Assembly: GCA_016218805.1 (NCBI GenBank) | Contig: JACRCW010000136.1 | Coordinates: forward strand, 1 to 64,000 | Direction: 5' to 3' | From: Deltaproteobacteria bacterium | Lineage (GTDB): Bacteria > Myxococcota > JACRCW01 | DNA: 64,000 nt | Shown here: in pieces, positions 1 through 8,264 of the stretch | Layout of the letters: every line of letters starts with the position of its first letter | Position numbering within the stretch: position 1 is the first letter of the stretch | Translations under genes and position numbers: made by a program | Notes under the pieces: generated by a model | What the model was told of the DNA's origin: nothing | The model's database searches: none | What the model saw: only the letters and a program-made list of their open reading frames with translations

Positions 1-160
1 CCCGGCCGGGACGCCAGCGGGACACCCGTGACGTCGCTATGCACCGGCACAGCCGGGGCGGCTGTGCCACACCACAACGGCTCTTTGGGATCCTGTGGCT
101 GCCCCACCGGCAGGGACCACAACCATGGGCGATCACACCCGATTGGGGCGCAGCCGTTGA

Positions 161-239
161 CATGGGTCTGGACGTGTCGCTGATCGAAGCGGCGCTGCGT
201 CTCAGCGTCGAGAAGCGGCTCGGCTCCAGAGCGGGCTAG
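161..239 (+). pseudogene. possible remnant of a small ORF
   Basis: An open stretch from an ATG reads as about 25 residues beginning MGLDVSLIEAALRL and then stops. It looks like the N-terminus of a small helical protein cut short. There is no clear ribosome binding site. Nothing else recognisable lies in the first 268 bases, so the upstream neighbour may also lie outside the window. This is a weak call and the stretch may be non-coding. Confidence 0.15.
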
Positions 240-268
240 GTGCGGGAACGTCAGCAAGAGGAGGGGAC

Positions 269-751
269 ATGCTGGCAATGCGGTTGGTGTGGCTCCTGTT
301 GGTAGCGAACCATGACGGCGTTGCGGACGCACCCGCCGCGGCGTCGGCCGTTTCTGCGGCGCCGGAGCGACAGCTGCCGTGGCCGGTGTTGTTCTCGCCG
401 CTGGGCACGCCGCAGTTCCTGATGGGCCGCTGGGCACGCGGGGCGCTGGCGGCGACGTTGCTGGTCGCGGCGCCGCTTCCCTCGGCGGTGTTCTTTGGCC
501 TGGCCTGGGCCGCCACCCGTGATTGCGTTGCGCCGGCGCAGCTTCTGGCGGGCCGCCCTGCCGTCACGCCAGCGAGCTGCCGACCGTGGGGAGCCGGGAG
601 GATCTTCGCCAGCGATACGCCGCGCAGGGACTTCGTCGTGGGAATGACCGTGCTGCAGTACGCGAGCCTGCTGCTGGTTCCGGCCGCCTACCTGTTTGGC
701 GTGATGGACGCGTTCCTGCTTCGGGAGCGCGAACAACGCCATCGCGTGTGA
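269..751 (+). CDS. hypothetical membrane protein
   Basis: 160 residues. A GAGGAGGGG ribosome binding site sits just before the ATG. The N-terminus (MLAMRLVWLLLVA) looks like a signal peptide or first membrane segment. A hydrophobic segment lies near residues 58-83 and another near 130-150. The sequence 'SPLGTPQFLMGRWARG' resembles the short amphipathic stretches in bacterial membrane proteins of the DUF5683/TM2 kind, but I cannot assign a family. The C-terminus is charged (LREREQRHRV) and probably cytoplasmic. The next gene begins 12 bases downstream, so the two may be co-transcribed. Function unknown. Confidence 0.7.
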   Translation: MLAMRLVWLLLVANHDGVADAPAAASAVSAAPERQLPWPVLFSPLGTPQFLMGRWARGALAATLLVAAPLPSAVFFGLAWAATRDCVAPAQLLAGRPAVTPASCRPWGAGRIFASDTPRRDFVVGMTVLQYASLLLVPAAYLFGVMDAFLLREREQRHRV

Positions 752-763
752 TAGGACCACGCC

Positions 764-1549
764 ATGCGCAAGGGGCAGCTCAAAGCAGTGGGGTCACGCG
801 GCGGCATTGTGTGGCCAACGGAGGAGGACGTGGGGGAGCGGTTTGAACAGACACTCATCCTCGAAGTGCTCCGCCCGCTCATCGTGGCGTTTCTGCTGTC
901 ACGGAAGGTGGCGGCGTTTGTCGGGCGGGACCAGTACATCTTCTGGGATCCCAACAATCCACGGCGGTCATTGGCGCCGGACATCTACGTGATGCCCGGC
1001 GTGTCGCCGGACGTGGCACCTGCGTCATGGCGGACGTGGGAGGACGCGGTGGTGCCCGCGTTTGCAGTTGAAGTGGTGGGTGACGACGTCAACAAGGACT
1101 ACGTGGACGGCCCCAAGCTGTACAACGAGCTGGGTGTGGACGAGTTGGTGGTATTTGACCCGCTGGTGGAGCGGCAACCCGGCAGGCGCGTGCAGTGGCA
1201 GGTCCACCGCAGGCTGGGGAAGCGGGGCCTGGTGCGGGTGTTCGCGGGAAACACGGACCGCGTGGAGAGCCGTTGGCTCAAGTGCTGGCTGCGCACGGTC
1301 CCCACACCGCAGGGCCTGACGCTGCGGCTGGCCACGGGAACGCACGGAGATGACCTGGTGCCCACGGACGCTGAGCGCGCCCAGGCGGAGGCCGAACGCG
1401 CCCAGGCCGAGGCGGAACGCGCCCAGGCCGAGGCGGAACGCGCCCAGGCGGAGGCGGGACGCGCCCAGGCGGAGGCGGAACGCGCCCGCAGTGCCGAGAC
1501 GGAGCTCCAGCGCCTGCGCGAAGAACTCGCCGCGCTCAGGCGCCGTTGA
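764..1549 (+). CDS. Uma2-family (DUF820) PD-(D/E)XK nuclease-fold protein with coiled-coil tail
   Basis: 261 residues. The core carries the Uma2 pattern: 'RSLAPDIYVM' (catalytic Asp), 'VPAFAVEVVGDD' (Glu) and then 'GPKLYNELGVDELVVFDP' (Lys and the closing strand). Uma2 proteins are solitary restriction-endonuclease-fold proteins, expanded in cyanobacteria and myxobacteria; their cellular role is largely unknown. From about residue 206 the protein is five near-perfect AQAEAER heptads, then RSAETELQRLREELAALRRR, predicting a long coiled coil. The preceding gene is 12 bases upstream. No DNA methyltransferase is nearby, so a classical restriction role is not supported. Confidence 0.85.
   Translation: MRKGQLKAVGSRGGIVWPTEEDVGERFEQTLILEVLRPLIVAFLLSRKVAAFVGRDQYIFWDPNNPRRSLAPDIYVMPGVSPDVAPASWRTWEDAVVPAFAVEVVGDDVNKDYVDGPKLYNELGVDELVVFDPLVERQPGRRVQWQVHRRLGKRGLVRVFAGNTDRVESRWLKCWLRTVPTPQGLTLRLATGTHGDDLVPTDAERAQAEAERAQAEAERAQAEAERAQAEAGRAQAEAERARSAETELQRLREELAALRRR
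1379..1483 (+). repeat. five 21-bp tandem repeats inside the Uma2 gene
   Basis: Five consecutive 21-base units (consensus GCCCAGGCGGAGGCGGAACGC) encode the heptad AQAEAER. Units differ at one to three bases, mostly at synonymous GCG/GCC positions; one Glu is changed to Gly. In-frame copy-number change would only lengthen or shorten the coiled coil. Confidence 0.95.
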
Positions 1550-1560
1550 GGCTCCGCGTC

Positions 1561-2403
1561 TTACTTCACCACGTCGGTCCACTTGTCCTTGATGTCCTGC
1601 GGTGACCACATGCCGGAAGGCTTGTGAATGCCCTCGGACACTTCCATCCGGTACTCAAACACCTTGGTCCCCTGCACGCCGATGATCTTCCCGGTGATGC
1701 CCTCGGACAGGTCAGAGGCCAGGAACGCGACGACGGGGCAGATGTGTTGCGGGCCCATCTCATCCGCGCTGGCACCCTGGAACATGGGCAGGTCCTCCGT
1801 CATGCGCGTGAGCGCCACCGGCGCCACCGCGTTCACGCGCGTGTTGAGCTTGGAGAACTCCATGGAGACCGTCTTGGTGAACCCGTAGATGCCCGCCTTG
1901 GCTGACGAGTAGTTGGCCTGCCCGAAGTTGCCGAGCAGCCCGGACAGGCTGGTGGTGTTGACCACGCTGGCGGGGCTTCCCTGCGCCTTCACCGCGCGGC
2001 CGAACGCGCGCGTACATAGGAACGTGCCGCGCAGGTGCACCGCGATGACGGCGTCCCATTCCTCCTCCGTCATGTTCAGCATGGAGCGGTCCCGCAGAAT
2101 GCCCGCATTGTTGACCAGCACGTCCACGCGCTTGAAGCGGTTGATGGCGGCCCACACCAGGTTCTGTGCGCCGTCCAGCGTCGCCACGTTGGAGGTGTCC
2201 GCCACCGCGTCGCCACCCGCCTTGCGGATTTCCTCCACCACCTCGTCCGCGGGACGGGCCGCGCGGCCGCTGCCGTCGCGCGCACCGCCGAGGTCGTTGA
2301 CGACGACGCGGGCGCCTTCGCGCGCGAAGTACAGCGCGTGCGCCTTGCCAATGCCGTTACCTGCGCCGGTGATGATGCAGACCTTGCCGTCCAGCAGCCC
2401 CAT
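1561..2403 (-). CDS. short-chain dehydrogenase, (3R)-hydroxyacyl-CoA dehydrogenase-like
   Basis: 280 residues from the ATG at 2403, which has GGAGGAGG 6 bases upstream; a longer open frame upstream is discarded. The Rossmann motif 'TGAGNGIGKAHA' lies at residues 12-23, 'NNAG' follows, and the catalytic set is Ser (TTSLSG), Tyr and Lys (YSSAKAG). The spacing 'VVNDLGGARDGSGR' after the second strand is characteristic of the N-terminal dehydrogenase domain of peroxisomal multifunctional enzyme type 2 (17-beta-HSD4). A role in beta-oxidation or PHA-type metabolism as an NAD-dependent 3-hydroxyacyl-CoA dehydrogenase is therefore likely but inferred. It converges on the Uma2 gene with only 11 bases between stops. 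Confidence 0.88.
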   Translation of the reverse strand: MGLLDGKVCIITGAGNGIGKAHALYFAREGARVVVNDLGGARDGSGRAARPADEVVEEIRKAGGDAVADTSNVATLDGAQNLVWAAINRFKRVDVLVNNAGILRDRSMLNMTEEEWDAVIAVHLRGTFLCTRAFGRAVKAQGSPASVVNTTSLSGLLGNFGQANYSSAKAGIYGFTKTVSMEFSKLNTRVNAVAPVALTRMTEDLPMFQGASADEMGPQHICPVVAFLASDLSEGITGKIIGVQGTKVFEYRMEVSEGIHKPSGMWSPQDIKDKWTDVVK

Positions 2404-2567
2404 GGTGCGCCTCCTCCGGAAGCGTCCGCGGTAACACGCTGGAAAAAGACCTTCAAAGGCGGGTGTTTGCCCCAAGGCGCCGCCAGAAATTTGGAGGGCG
2501 CGCGGCTCCGCCGTATTCCAGCGCGCGTCGGTGGTTCCATGCTGGAGCCACCCGGAGCCAGCCACCC

Positions 2568-3224
2568 ATGAAGCACCTGTGCGAACACTGCGGCCAGAAG
2601 TACGCCATCCCCGACGAGCGCGTGAGCCGGAAGATCCTGAAGATCCGTTGCCAGAAGTGCCAGGGCACCATGGTGGTGGACGGGTCCGAGGTGGTGCCGG
2701 GGCGCCAGTCCATCCCGCCGCCGGTGAGCCGCACGCCGGACCCGGTGGGCGCACGCGAGTGGTTTGTGGGCATTGCCGGGCGGCCGCACGGTCCGTACAC
2801 GCGCCACGACGTGCTGGACCTGGTGGACCGCGGCGAAGTCCGCGCGCGCACGTACATGTGGAAGGGCGGCCTGGTGGCGTGGCACCGCGTCAATGAGGGC
2901 GCAGAGCTGGACTGGGTTTACGGCGCCGTGCAGTTCCGCGAGACGCACGCGGACGCGTACGCGTACCGGACGCCCACGCGGGTGTTTGAACTGATGCCGC
3001 CGTCCCTGGTCACCGACGGACGCAGCTACTTCCCGGACCCCACGCTGCACTCCGGCTGGGCGGTGCTCTCTGAAGAGGCGCGCGCGGACCTGGACGCGGT
3101 GCGCCAGCGCGAAGAACGCCACGCGCAGCGCCAGCAGGTGACCCGTTGGGCCGTGCACGCGGCGGTGCTGGCGGCGCTGACCCTGGTGGGCGCGGCCGGC
3201 GCGTGGGCCGCCACGCTGGTCTGA
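2568..3224 (+). CDS. zinc-ribbon (MJ0042-type) and GYF_2 (DUF4339) tail-anchored membrane protein
   Basis: 218 residues from the ATG at 2568. An N-terminal zinc ribbon, CEHC...CQKC at residues 5-32, has the MJ0042 layout (Y-x-I-PDE then K-I-RC). A GYF_2/DUF4339 domain follows, with 'EWFVGIAGRPHGPYTRHDVLDLVDRGEV' features around residues 63-110. The last 25 residues form one membrane helix (WAVHAAVLAALTLVG...), so the protein is probably tail-anchored with its domains in the cytoplasm. Such architectures are typical of myxobacterial scaffold proteins of unknown role. It points the same way as the next zinc-ribbon gene, 43 bases downstream. Confidence 0.82.
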   Translation: MKHLCEHCGQKYAIPDERVSRKILKIRCQKCQGTMVVDGSEVVPGRQSIPPPVSRTPDPVGAREWFVGIAGRPHGPYTRHDVLDLVDRGEVRARTYMWKGGLVAWHRVNEGAELDWVYGAVQFRETHADAYAYRTPTRVFELMPPSLVTDGRSYFPDPTLHSGWAVLSEEARADLDAVRQREERHAQRQQVTRWAVHAAVLAALTLVGAAGAWAATLV

Positions 3225-3267
3225 AGGGCTACCGCGGACTGCCCGCCCGCGCTAGAGAGGGCGCCCC

Positions 3268-4581
3268 ATGTCCTGGGCGCTGCTGCTCTCTGCCGTCGTC
3301 GTCGCCGCCGCACTTCCGCCGGCCGGCGAGTGGCGGCTGGACCGCCAGGATACCAAGGTGAAGGTGCTGGCCTGGGGCATGTTCTGCGGGAAGGAACCGC
3401 GGGACGGCCGCGGCCTGCCGGGCGCGCGCTATGTGCTCACCCACGACGGCACGGGGTTTGTGCTCAAGGGGGCGGGCAAGGCGTTTGGGACGGTGGGGTG
3501 CAGCATGGACCCGCCCATCTACAAGCAGCGCCTGGCTGACAAGACGCAGAAGGGCTGGCGCGTGGAGTGCGAAGCCCCGCCCATTGCCGGCACACCGCAG
3601 GTCAATGAGCACGTGTTTGAGGTGGAAGACGCCGCCATCCGCTACGTGACGCGTGGCGAAAAGCGGAAGACCGAGAACCTGGAAGCGTGCCGCTACGCGT
3701 ACGAGACGGAGATGCGGTTTGTGCTGGCCACGGAGTCCGGCCCGTGCGCCAGCCCCGGCCCGGCTGCGCGCCTGGTGGTGGAACCGGGCACCGTGGACGC
3801 GCGCCCCGGCCAGCGCATCTGCTTCAAGGCTTCCGCCACCGACGCGCATGACTGCGCGGTCCCCGCCGGCGCCGTGGCGTACGCCGTGGAACCCAAGGGC
3901 GTGGGCGAACTGGACGGCAACGGCTGCCTGTGGGCGCCCCGCGAGATCAAGGACGCCGTGGTTCTGGCCGTCACCGCCACCGCCGGCGACGTGCGCGGCA
4001 ACAGCGTGGTCCGCGTGGCCCCTGAAGAGGCCGCCCGGACCGAGAGCATTGAACAGACCGCCGCCCGCACCGGCAGTGACGCCGTCAAGCAGATGGTCAG
4101 CCAGGTGCGCGCGGGTGACTTCGTCGTCAAGGCGCCGTTTGAGGAGGAGGAGGAACCCGCCGCGGCCCCGGCTGCGCCTGTCGCGACGCCGCCTGCAGAT
4201 GCTCCCGGCCTGCCGCCCTGGCTCCCCGTCGCCGGCGGCGGGGCGGTTGTGGTGGTTGCCGCGCTGGCCTTTGCGCTGGCGCGCCGGAAGAAGCCCGCCC
4301 AGGTCCCGGCGCCACCGCCCGTGGTGGCGCCTCCCGTGGCGGCGCCCGAAGCGGGTAGGGGCTACAAATGCCCCCAATGCGGGTTTGAGTACGCCGCCGC
4401 CGGGAAGTGCGTCCATGACGGGACGGAGCTGGTCATCAACGAGGCGCGTGGCCGGCAGACGCTGTTCATTCCGCAGGTGGGCGGCATGGTGTGCCCCACG
4501 TGCGGGCAGAAGTACCCCACGCGCGCGCGGTTCTGCGGCAATGACCGCACGCCGCTGGTGCCGGACCTGCCCAAGCTGTGA
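3268..4581 (+). CDS. exported single-pass membrane protein with C-terminal double zinc ribbon
   Basis: 437 residues. A signal peptide (residues 1-18, ending AALPPAG) is followed by an extracytoplasmic domain with several Cys (CGK, GCSMDPP, VECEAPP, EACRY). Next is an Ig-like segment (about 160-250), a Pro/Ala linker, one membrane helix near 310-330, and two zinc-ribbon motifs: CPQCGFEYAAAGKCVHDG and CPTCGQKYPTRARFCGND. The topology would put the ribbons in the cytoplasm. I do not recognise a named family. It ends 10 bases before the stop of the convergent nuoB. Confidence 0.75.
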   Translation: MSWALLLSAVVVAAALPPAGEWRLDRQDTKVKVLAWGMFCGKEPRDGRGLPGARYVLTHDGTGFVLKGAGKAFGTVGCSMDPPIYKQRLADKTQKGWRVECEAPPIAGTPQVNEHVFEVEDAAIRYVTRGEKRKTENLEACRYAYETEMRFVLATESGPCASPGPAARLVVEPGTVDARPGQRICFKASATDAHDCAVPAGAVAYAVEPKGVGELDGNGCLWAPREIKDAVVLAVTATAGDVRGNSVVRVAPEEAARTESIEQTAARTGSDAVKQMVSQVRAGDFVVKAPFEEEEEPAAAPAAPVATPPADAPGLPPWLPVAGGGAVVVVAALAFALARRKKPAQVPAPPPVVAPPVAAPEAGRGYKCPQCGFEYAAAGKCVHDGTELVINEARGRQTLFIPQVGGMVCPTCGQKYPTRARFCGNDRTPLVPDLPKL

Positions 4582-4591
4582 CGACGGTGGC

Positions 4592-5149
4592 CTAGGGGAA
4601 AATCTCGCCCTTTTCAGCCTGCACCTTGTCCTGCAGCATCATCAGCGCGTCCAGCACGGCTTCCGGCCGCGGCGGGCAGCCCGGGATGTACACGTCAACC
4701 GGGATGATGTTGTCAATACCCTGCACCACTGCGTAGTTGTCGTAAAACCCGCCCGACGACGCGCACACGCCGAACGCGATCACCCACTTGGGCTCCGCCA
4801 TCTGGTCATACACGCGCTTGAGCGCCGGTGCCTGCTTGTGCGTGATGGTGCCCACCACAAACAAGAGGTCCGACTGGCGCGGGCTGAACCGCGGAAACTC
4901 CGCGCCGAACCGTGCGATGTCATACCGCGGCGCCCACACGCTCATGAACTCCATGCCGCAGCACGCCGTCACGTACGGGTACTGGAAGAAGCTGTACTTG
5001 CGCGCCCAGTTCACCGCCGGCGCGGACTTCTCATTGAGCCAGTCCTTGGGGCCCTGGAGCATCTTGCTGAAGAAGCCCCGGGCCTCATCACGTCGGGTCA
5101 CCAGCACGTCGCCGCCCAGCACCGCGTCGTCGCCCTTGAACTCAGCCAT
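4592..5149 (-). CDS. nuoB: NADH-quinone oxidoreductase subunit B
   Basis: 185 residues. This subunit carries cluster N2, the [4Fe-4S] centre that hands electrons to quinone in complex I. All four ligand cysteines are present: the adjacent pair C63-C64 in 'TACCGMEFM', C129 in 'FGVCASSGG' and C158 in 'IPGCPPRPE'. It follows nuoA by 3 bases and is certainly co-transcribed with it. No nuoC or other complex I gene follows; the next gene converges from the other strand. The remaining nuo genes must lie elsewhere. Confidence 0.97.
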   Translation of the reverse strand: MAEFKGDDAVLGGDVLVTRRDEARGFFSKMLQGPKDWLNEKSAPAVNWARKYSFFQYPYVTACCGMEFMSVWAPRYDIARFGAEFPRFSPRQSDLLFVVGTITHKQAPALKRVYDQMAEPKWVIAFGVCASSGGFYDNYAVVQGIDNIIPVDVYIPGCPPRPEAVLDALMMLQDKVQAEKGEIFP

Positions 5150-5152
5150 GCG

Positions 5153-5509
5153 TCACTCCCACTCCAGGGCGCCCTTGCGCCACACGTAGGCCAGGCCCAC
5201 GGCGAGGATGGCCATGAACACCACCATCTCCAACAGCCCAAACATCCCCAGCTGCCGGTACAGCACCGCCCACGGGTAGAGAAACACCACTTCAATGTCG
5301 AACACGATGAACAGCAGCGCCACCAGGTAGAAGCGCACCGAGAAGCGCTGGCGTGTGGTGCCCACACTCTCCGTGCCGCACTCAAACGGCGCGCCCTTCA
5401 CCTTGGAGGGCTTGCTGGGGCCGATGAAGATGGCCATGGCAAGCATGCCGCCCGCCACGAGCATCCCCAGGACCATCATGAACGCCACGCCTGCGTAACC
5501 CTGATCCAT
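5153..5509 (-). CDS. nuoA: NADH-quinone oxidoreductase subunit A
   Basis: 118 residues with three membrane helices (near 10-30, 62-82, 88-108). The conserved loop 'KGAPFECGTESVG' holds the signature Cys of NuoA/ND3, followed by 'RFSVRFYLVALLFIVFDIEVVFLYPWA' family features. It is a membrane-arm subunit of complex I at the interface with the peripheral arm. It is the first gene of a two-gene nuoA-nuoB unit. A 129-base gap separates it from the divergent cytochrome-b-like gene and presumably holds both promoters; I could not pick convincing -35/-10 boxes there. Confidence 0.97.
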   Translation of the reverse strand: MDQGYAGVAFMMVLGMLVAGGMLAMAIFIGPSKPSKVKGAPFECGTESVGTTRQRFSVRFYLVALLFIVFDIEVVFLYPWAVLYRQLGMFGLLEMVVFMAILAVGLAYVWRKGALEWE

Positions 5510-5638
5510 GCGCGTCCACCTCCGGGGGGAATGGAACGGCTCCGCCCGAGGGCACGGGCTTCTATCGGGTCATCCTTCCGACGGCAAGGCGGCCCGGCGT
5601 TTGAACGGCGCCCCGCGGACCCCTACAACGCGCCCGTC

Positions 5639-6316
5639 GTGTCCGCGCTGCCTCAAGCTTCCTCCTTGGCCCCAGGTTGGCTGCACGCGCAGGGCCGCCG
5701 CGCCCGGCTGCAACAGGCGCTGGGGCTGTCAGGGCTTGTTGGGCTGGGGCTGTTCACCGTGGTGCACGTAGCGGGGATGCTGCCGGCGGCGGTGGCGGGC
5801 GCGGACGGCTTCAACACCACGCTGCCGTGGCGGCGCAGCGTGGTCGTTGGCGTGCTCACGTGGATGTGGCTCGCGGTGCCGCTTGTGGTGCACGTCGCCG
5901 CAGGCACGTTGCTGGCGCGGCGCTGGCGTTTCTCCGTCGGACGTTGGCCCACGCCGGGAAACTGGGTGCTGGCGCTCCGGCGCGTGTCTGCCGTTGTCGT
6001 GGGCCTGTTTCTGGTTGAGCACGTGTGGGACGTGCGCGTGGCACCGCTGTGGCTGGGGCGCACGGTGGACGGCGCGTACATGCAACGGCACCTCGCGCTC
6101 ACCTGGACACTGGACTGGTACGTGCTCGGCGTGTCGGCAACGTCGTTCCACCTGGCGGCGGGGGCGTGGACGGTGTTGTGCCGCTGGGGTCTGCTCCGAA
6201 GCGCGTGGGCGCAGCGCTGGGGGGCCTGGGCGGCCGCCGCCGCGGGGCTGGCGTTGGCGGCGACGGGCATGGCCGCGGCCGTGGGGCTGCATGACGCCCG
6301 CCTGGTGGTGCCATGA
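5639..6316 (+). CDS. sdhC: succinate dehydrogenase/fumarate reductase cytochrome b-like membrane subunit
   Basis: 225 residues from a GTG at 5639; the much longer open frame upstream is a shadow. The layout is that of the five-helix SdhC/cytochrome b558 type: an N-terminal 'ARLQQALGLSGLVGLGLFTVVHVAGML', then helices around 65-90, 107-130, 150-178 and 190-212. Possible haem-ligand histidines are the VVHV, VVHVAAG, VEHVWD and FHLAAG positions. It overlaps the next gene by ATGA, and the SdhB-like subunit is two genes on. Identification rests on topology, His placement and context more than on sequence identity. Confidence 0.7.
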   Translation: MSALPQASSLAPGWLHAQGRRARLQQALGLSGLVGLGLFTVVHVAGMLPAAVAGADGFNTTLPWRRSVVVGVLTWMWLAVPLVVHVAAGTLLARRWRFSVGRWPTPGNWVLALRRVSAVVVGLFLVEHVWDVRVAPLWLGRTVDGAYMQRHLALTWTLDWYVLGVSATSFHLAAGAWTVLCRWGLLRSAWAQRWGAWAAAAAGLALAATGMAAAVGLHDARLVVP

Positions 6317-7560
6317 GCGGGGTGGTGGTGGTTGCCGGGGGCGGACCGGCCGCGCTGTGGGTGGCCCTGGAGCTGGTCCACGCGGGACGCCCGGTGGAAC
6401 TGGTCTGCAGCACGCCGCCGGAGCGGGGCACGCGCTTTTCCACGGGATTGCTGACGGGCTCCACCCCGCCAGGAGATGTCGCCCGGTGGACCCCGGTGCT
6501 GGAATCCGCGCGGGCGGTGGCGGTCACGCTGGACCGGCTGGGCGTTCCGTTTGAACGCACCCCGGAAGGCCGTCCGCGCCTCGTGGATGCGCCCGGACGG
6601 GTTCACGCGGGGCCCCACACCGGATTGCACCTCCAGCGCGCGCTGGCATCCCAGGTTCGGGCCGCGCAGTCCGCCGGCCAACTGGTGTTGCACGACCACC
6701 ACGCGCTGCTGGAGGTGACCGTTGTCGACGGTGGCGTGCGCGGCGTGATGGTGGCGGACGCGTGGCGCGGCACGGTGGCGCGGATCCACGCGGACGCGTT
6801 GTGCCTGGCGGAGGAACGCACCGAAGCGCTCCACGACGGAGCGACGGCCGGGCCGGGAGATGCGGTGGGTGCGCTTCACACGGCGCTGCAGGCAGGGGCG
6901 GCGTGGGAGGATCCGGACCTGGCGCGCTGGCACGGGTGCGCACCCGTGGGGGCGTCCTGGTGGCCGGCCTGGGAGGGCGGCGGCCACATGGCGGCGATGG
7001 GATCCGTGGGCGGGCTGGTGACGGATCCGCAGGGGCGGTGCATGGGCGTGACCGGATTGTGGGCGGCGGGCGGCTGCGCCCTGGCGGTGCGCGAGGTGGA
7101 CGCGCTGCCGGGCGCGGCCACGACGTGGGACCTGGGATGCGCGCGGCTTGTGGGGCGGGCCCTGGCGGCCGCGCAAGGCGGCAGCGCCGCGGCACACAGC
7201 GACGACCTCAACGGGTGGCCCGCTCGTCTGGACGCGCTGGGTGATGGCGCCGGGCCGGAGACCGTGGCCGCGGTGCAGCAGCAGGTGGATGCGTTGTGCG
7301 CGCGGGTGCTGGGACGCGCGCGTTCGGGGGAAGCGCTGGCGGCGGCCAGCGAAGAACTCCGCACCCTGGCAGACCGCGCGGCGGCGGCGGCCGTTGGCGG
7401 GCGTGGGTCCCCGGGCGTCATGGCGGCGGAACGGTTGCGCCGGCGCGTGGCCCTGCTGGGGCCCGTCATGACGGCTGCGCGGCACCGCGCGGAAGGCGAG
7501 GGCAGGGCGCGTGTGAAGGCGGTGGACGGCGCGTTCCAACTCGAGTGGGAGCGGGCATGA
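6313..7560 (+). CDS. reduced SdhA/FrdA-like FAD-binding protein, apparently lacking the capping domain
   Basis: 415 residues against about 580-640 for normal SdhA. The N-terminal FAD motif 'VVAGGGPAALWVA' is intact. 'RLGVPFERTPEGRPRL' and 'LHLQRALASQVR' match the SdhA N-terminal domain, and 'VGGLVTDPQGRCMGVTGLWAAGG' matches the returning FAD-binding segment. However, the histidine that usually binds FAD covalently is absent ('RFSTGLLTG' at that site). The HPT and RGEGG motifs of the active site and capping domain are missing, and AAGE is replaced by AAGG. It may be a structural or regulatory flavoprotein, or an enzyme with a different substrate. Gene overlaps of 4 bases on both sides tie it to the SdhC-like and downstream genes. 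Confidence 0.75.
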   Translation: MSGVVVVAGGGPAALWVALELVHAGRPVELVCSTPPERGTRFSTGLLTGSTPPGDVARWTPVLESARAVAVTLDRLGVPFERTPEGRPRLVDAPGRVHAGPHTGLHLQRALASQVRAAQSAGQLVLHDHHALLEVTVVDGGVRGVMVADAWRGTVARIHADALCLAEERTEALHDGATAGPGDAVGALHTALQAGAAWEDPDLARWHGCAPVGASWWPAWEGGGHMAAMGSVGGLVTDPQGRCMGVTGLWAAGGCALAVREVDALPGAATTWDLGCARLVGRALAAAQGGSAAAHSDDLNGWPARLDALGDGAGPETVAAVQQQVDALCARVLGRARSGEALAAASEELRTLADRAAAAAVGGRGSPGVMAAERLRRRVALLGPVMTAARHRAEGEGRARVKAVDGAFQLEWERA

Positions 7561-8264
7561 GCGCATCCCTGTTGCTGGCGCTGGCACTGGCCGCACAGAC
7601 CCCACCGGTGGTGACGCCGGCGCCGGAAGCCACCGCAGCCGCGGAGCCCGCGGTGTTCTCCAACGCGTGGTGGGACAGGTGGCGCATCAAGGCCCGCGAC
7701 CGGCTGCCCACCCCGCTGGGCTGGGTGGGCGTGGCCGGCATGATGGCGTCGGGGTTTGTGGTTGCCGGCGGGCTGGCGCTGGCGGGTGCTGCGTCCGTCC
7801 AGATCCTGCGGGGCCGCGCGGCGCAGGATGCGTATGACCGCTCCCATGCTGACACCACGACGACGGAAGGCGAACGCGCACAGCTGGCGCTGCTCAAGGA
7901 CAGCCGCGATGCGTTTGACAGTTCGCGCTGGCTGGCGCTGGCGGGCGGGGCAGTGCTGGTGATCGGGCTGCTCGGGAGCCTGGCCGGGGGCACTGCCGTC
8001 ATCGTCGATGAAACGTTCTTTGTGCCCGCGCTGCGCGCCCGACACCCGCTGTGGGCCATCTTTGGCCCGGCGTTGGGAACGCGCGAGCCGCCGGAGATGT
8101 GGCCGCCCGTTCCCCGCCCGGACGTTCCCGGCGTGTTCACCCCTCCCAGGGACCCTGCTCCCAAACCACCCGCCGCGGCGGTGCCGCCCGCGCCTGTCCC
8201 CGCGCCAGAGCCCGCTCCGCCGCCTCCCGCCCCGGTCACGCCACCCCTGCCGGAGGCCAAATGA
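7557..8264 (+). CDS. hypothetical membrane protein encoded between SdhA-like and SdhB-like genes
   Basis: 235 residues. The N-terminal MSASLLLALALAAQT resembles a signal sequence. Two clear membrane helices follow, near residues 60-85 (WVGVAGMMASGFVVAGGLAL) and 122-148. The C-terminal 60 residues are Pro/Ala-rich and disordered. ATGA overlaps at both ends make it an integral part of the operon. I do not recognise the family. Its fixed position in a succinate-dehydrogenase-like operon suggests an accessory or assembly role, but this is inference only. Confidence 0.7.
   Translation: MSASLLLALALAAQTPPVVTPAPEATAAAEPAVFSNAWWDRWRIKARDRLPTPLGWVGVAGMMASGFVVAGGLALAGAASVQILRGRAAQDAYDRSHADTTTTEGERAQLALLKDSRDAFDSSRWLALAGGAVLVIGLLGSLAGGTAVIVDETFFVPALRARHPLWAIFGPALGTREPPEMWPPVPRPDVPGVFTPPRDPAPKPPAAAVPPAPVPAPEPAPPPPAPVTPPLPEAK

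Noticed and set aside
1379..1483. CRISPR-like 21-bp tandem repeats
   Set aside because: There are no spacers. The repeats are in-frame heptads of a coiled coil in the Uma2 protein.
764..1549. Uma2 protein as part of a restriction-modification system
   Set aside because: There is no methyltransferase or specificity gene in the neighbourhood; Uma2 proteins generally stand alone.
3653..6316. 887-residue open frame on the plus strand
   Set aside because: Its first 660 codons are an Arg/Pro-rich shadow of the zinc-ribbon gene and of nuoB/nuoA antisense. Only the end from 5639 is the cytochrome-b-like protein.
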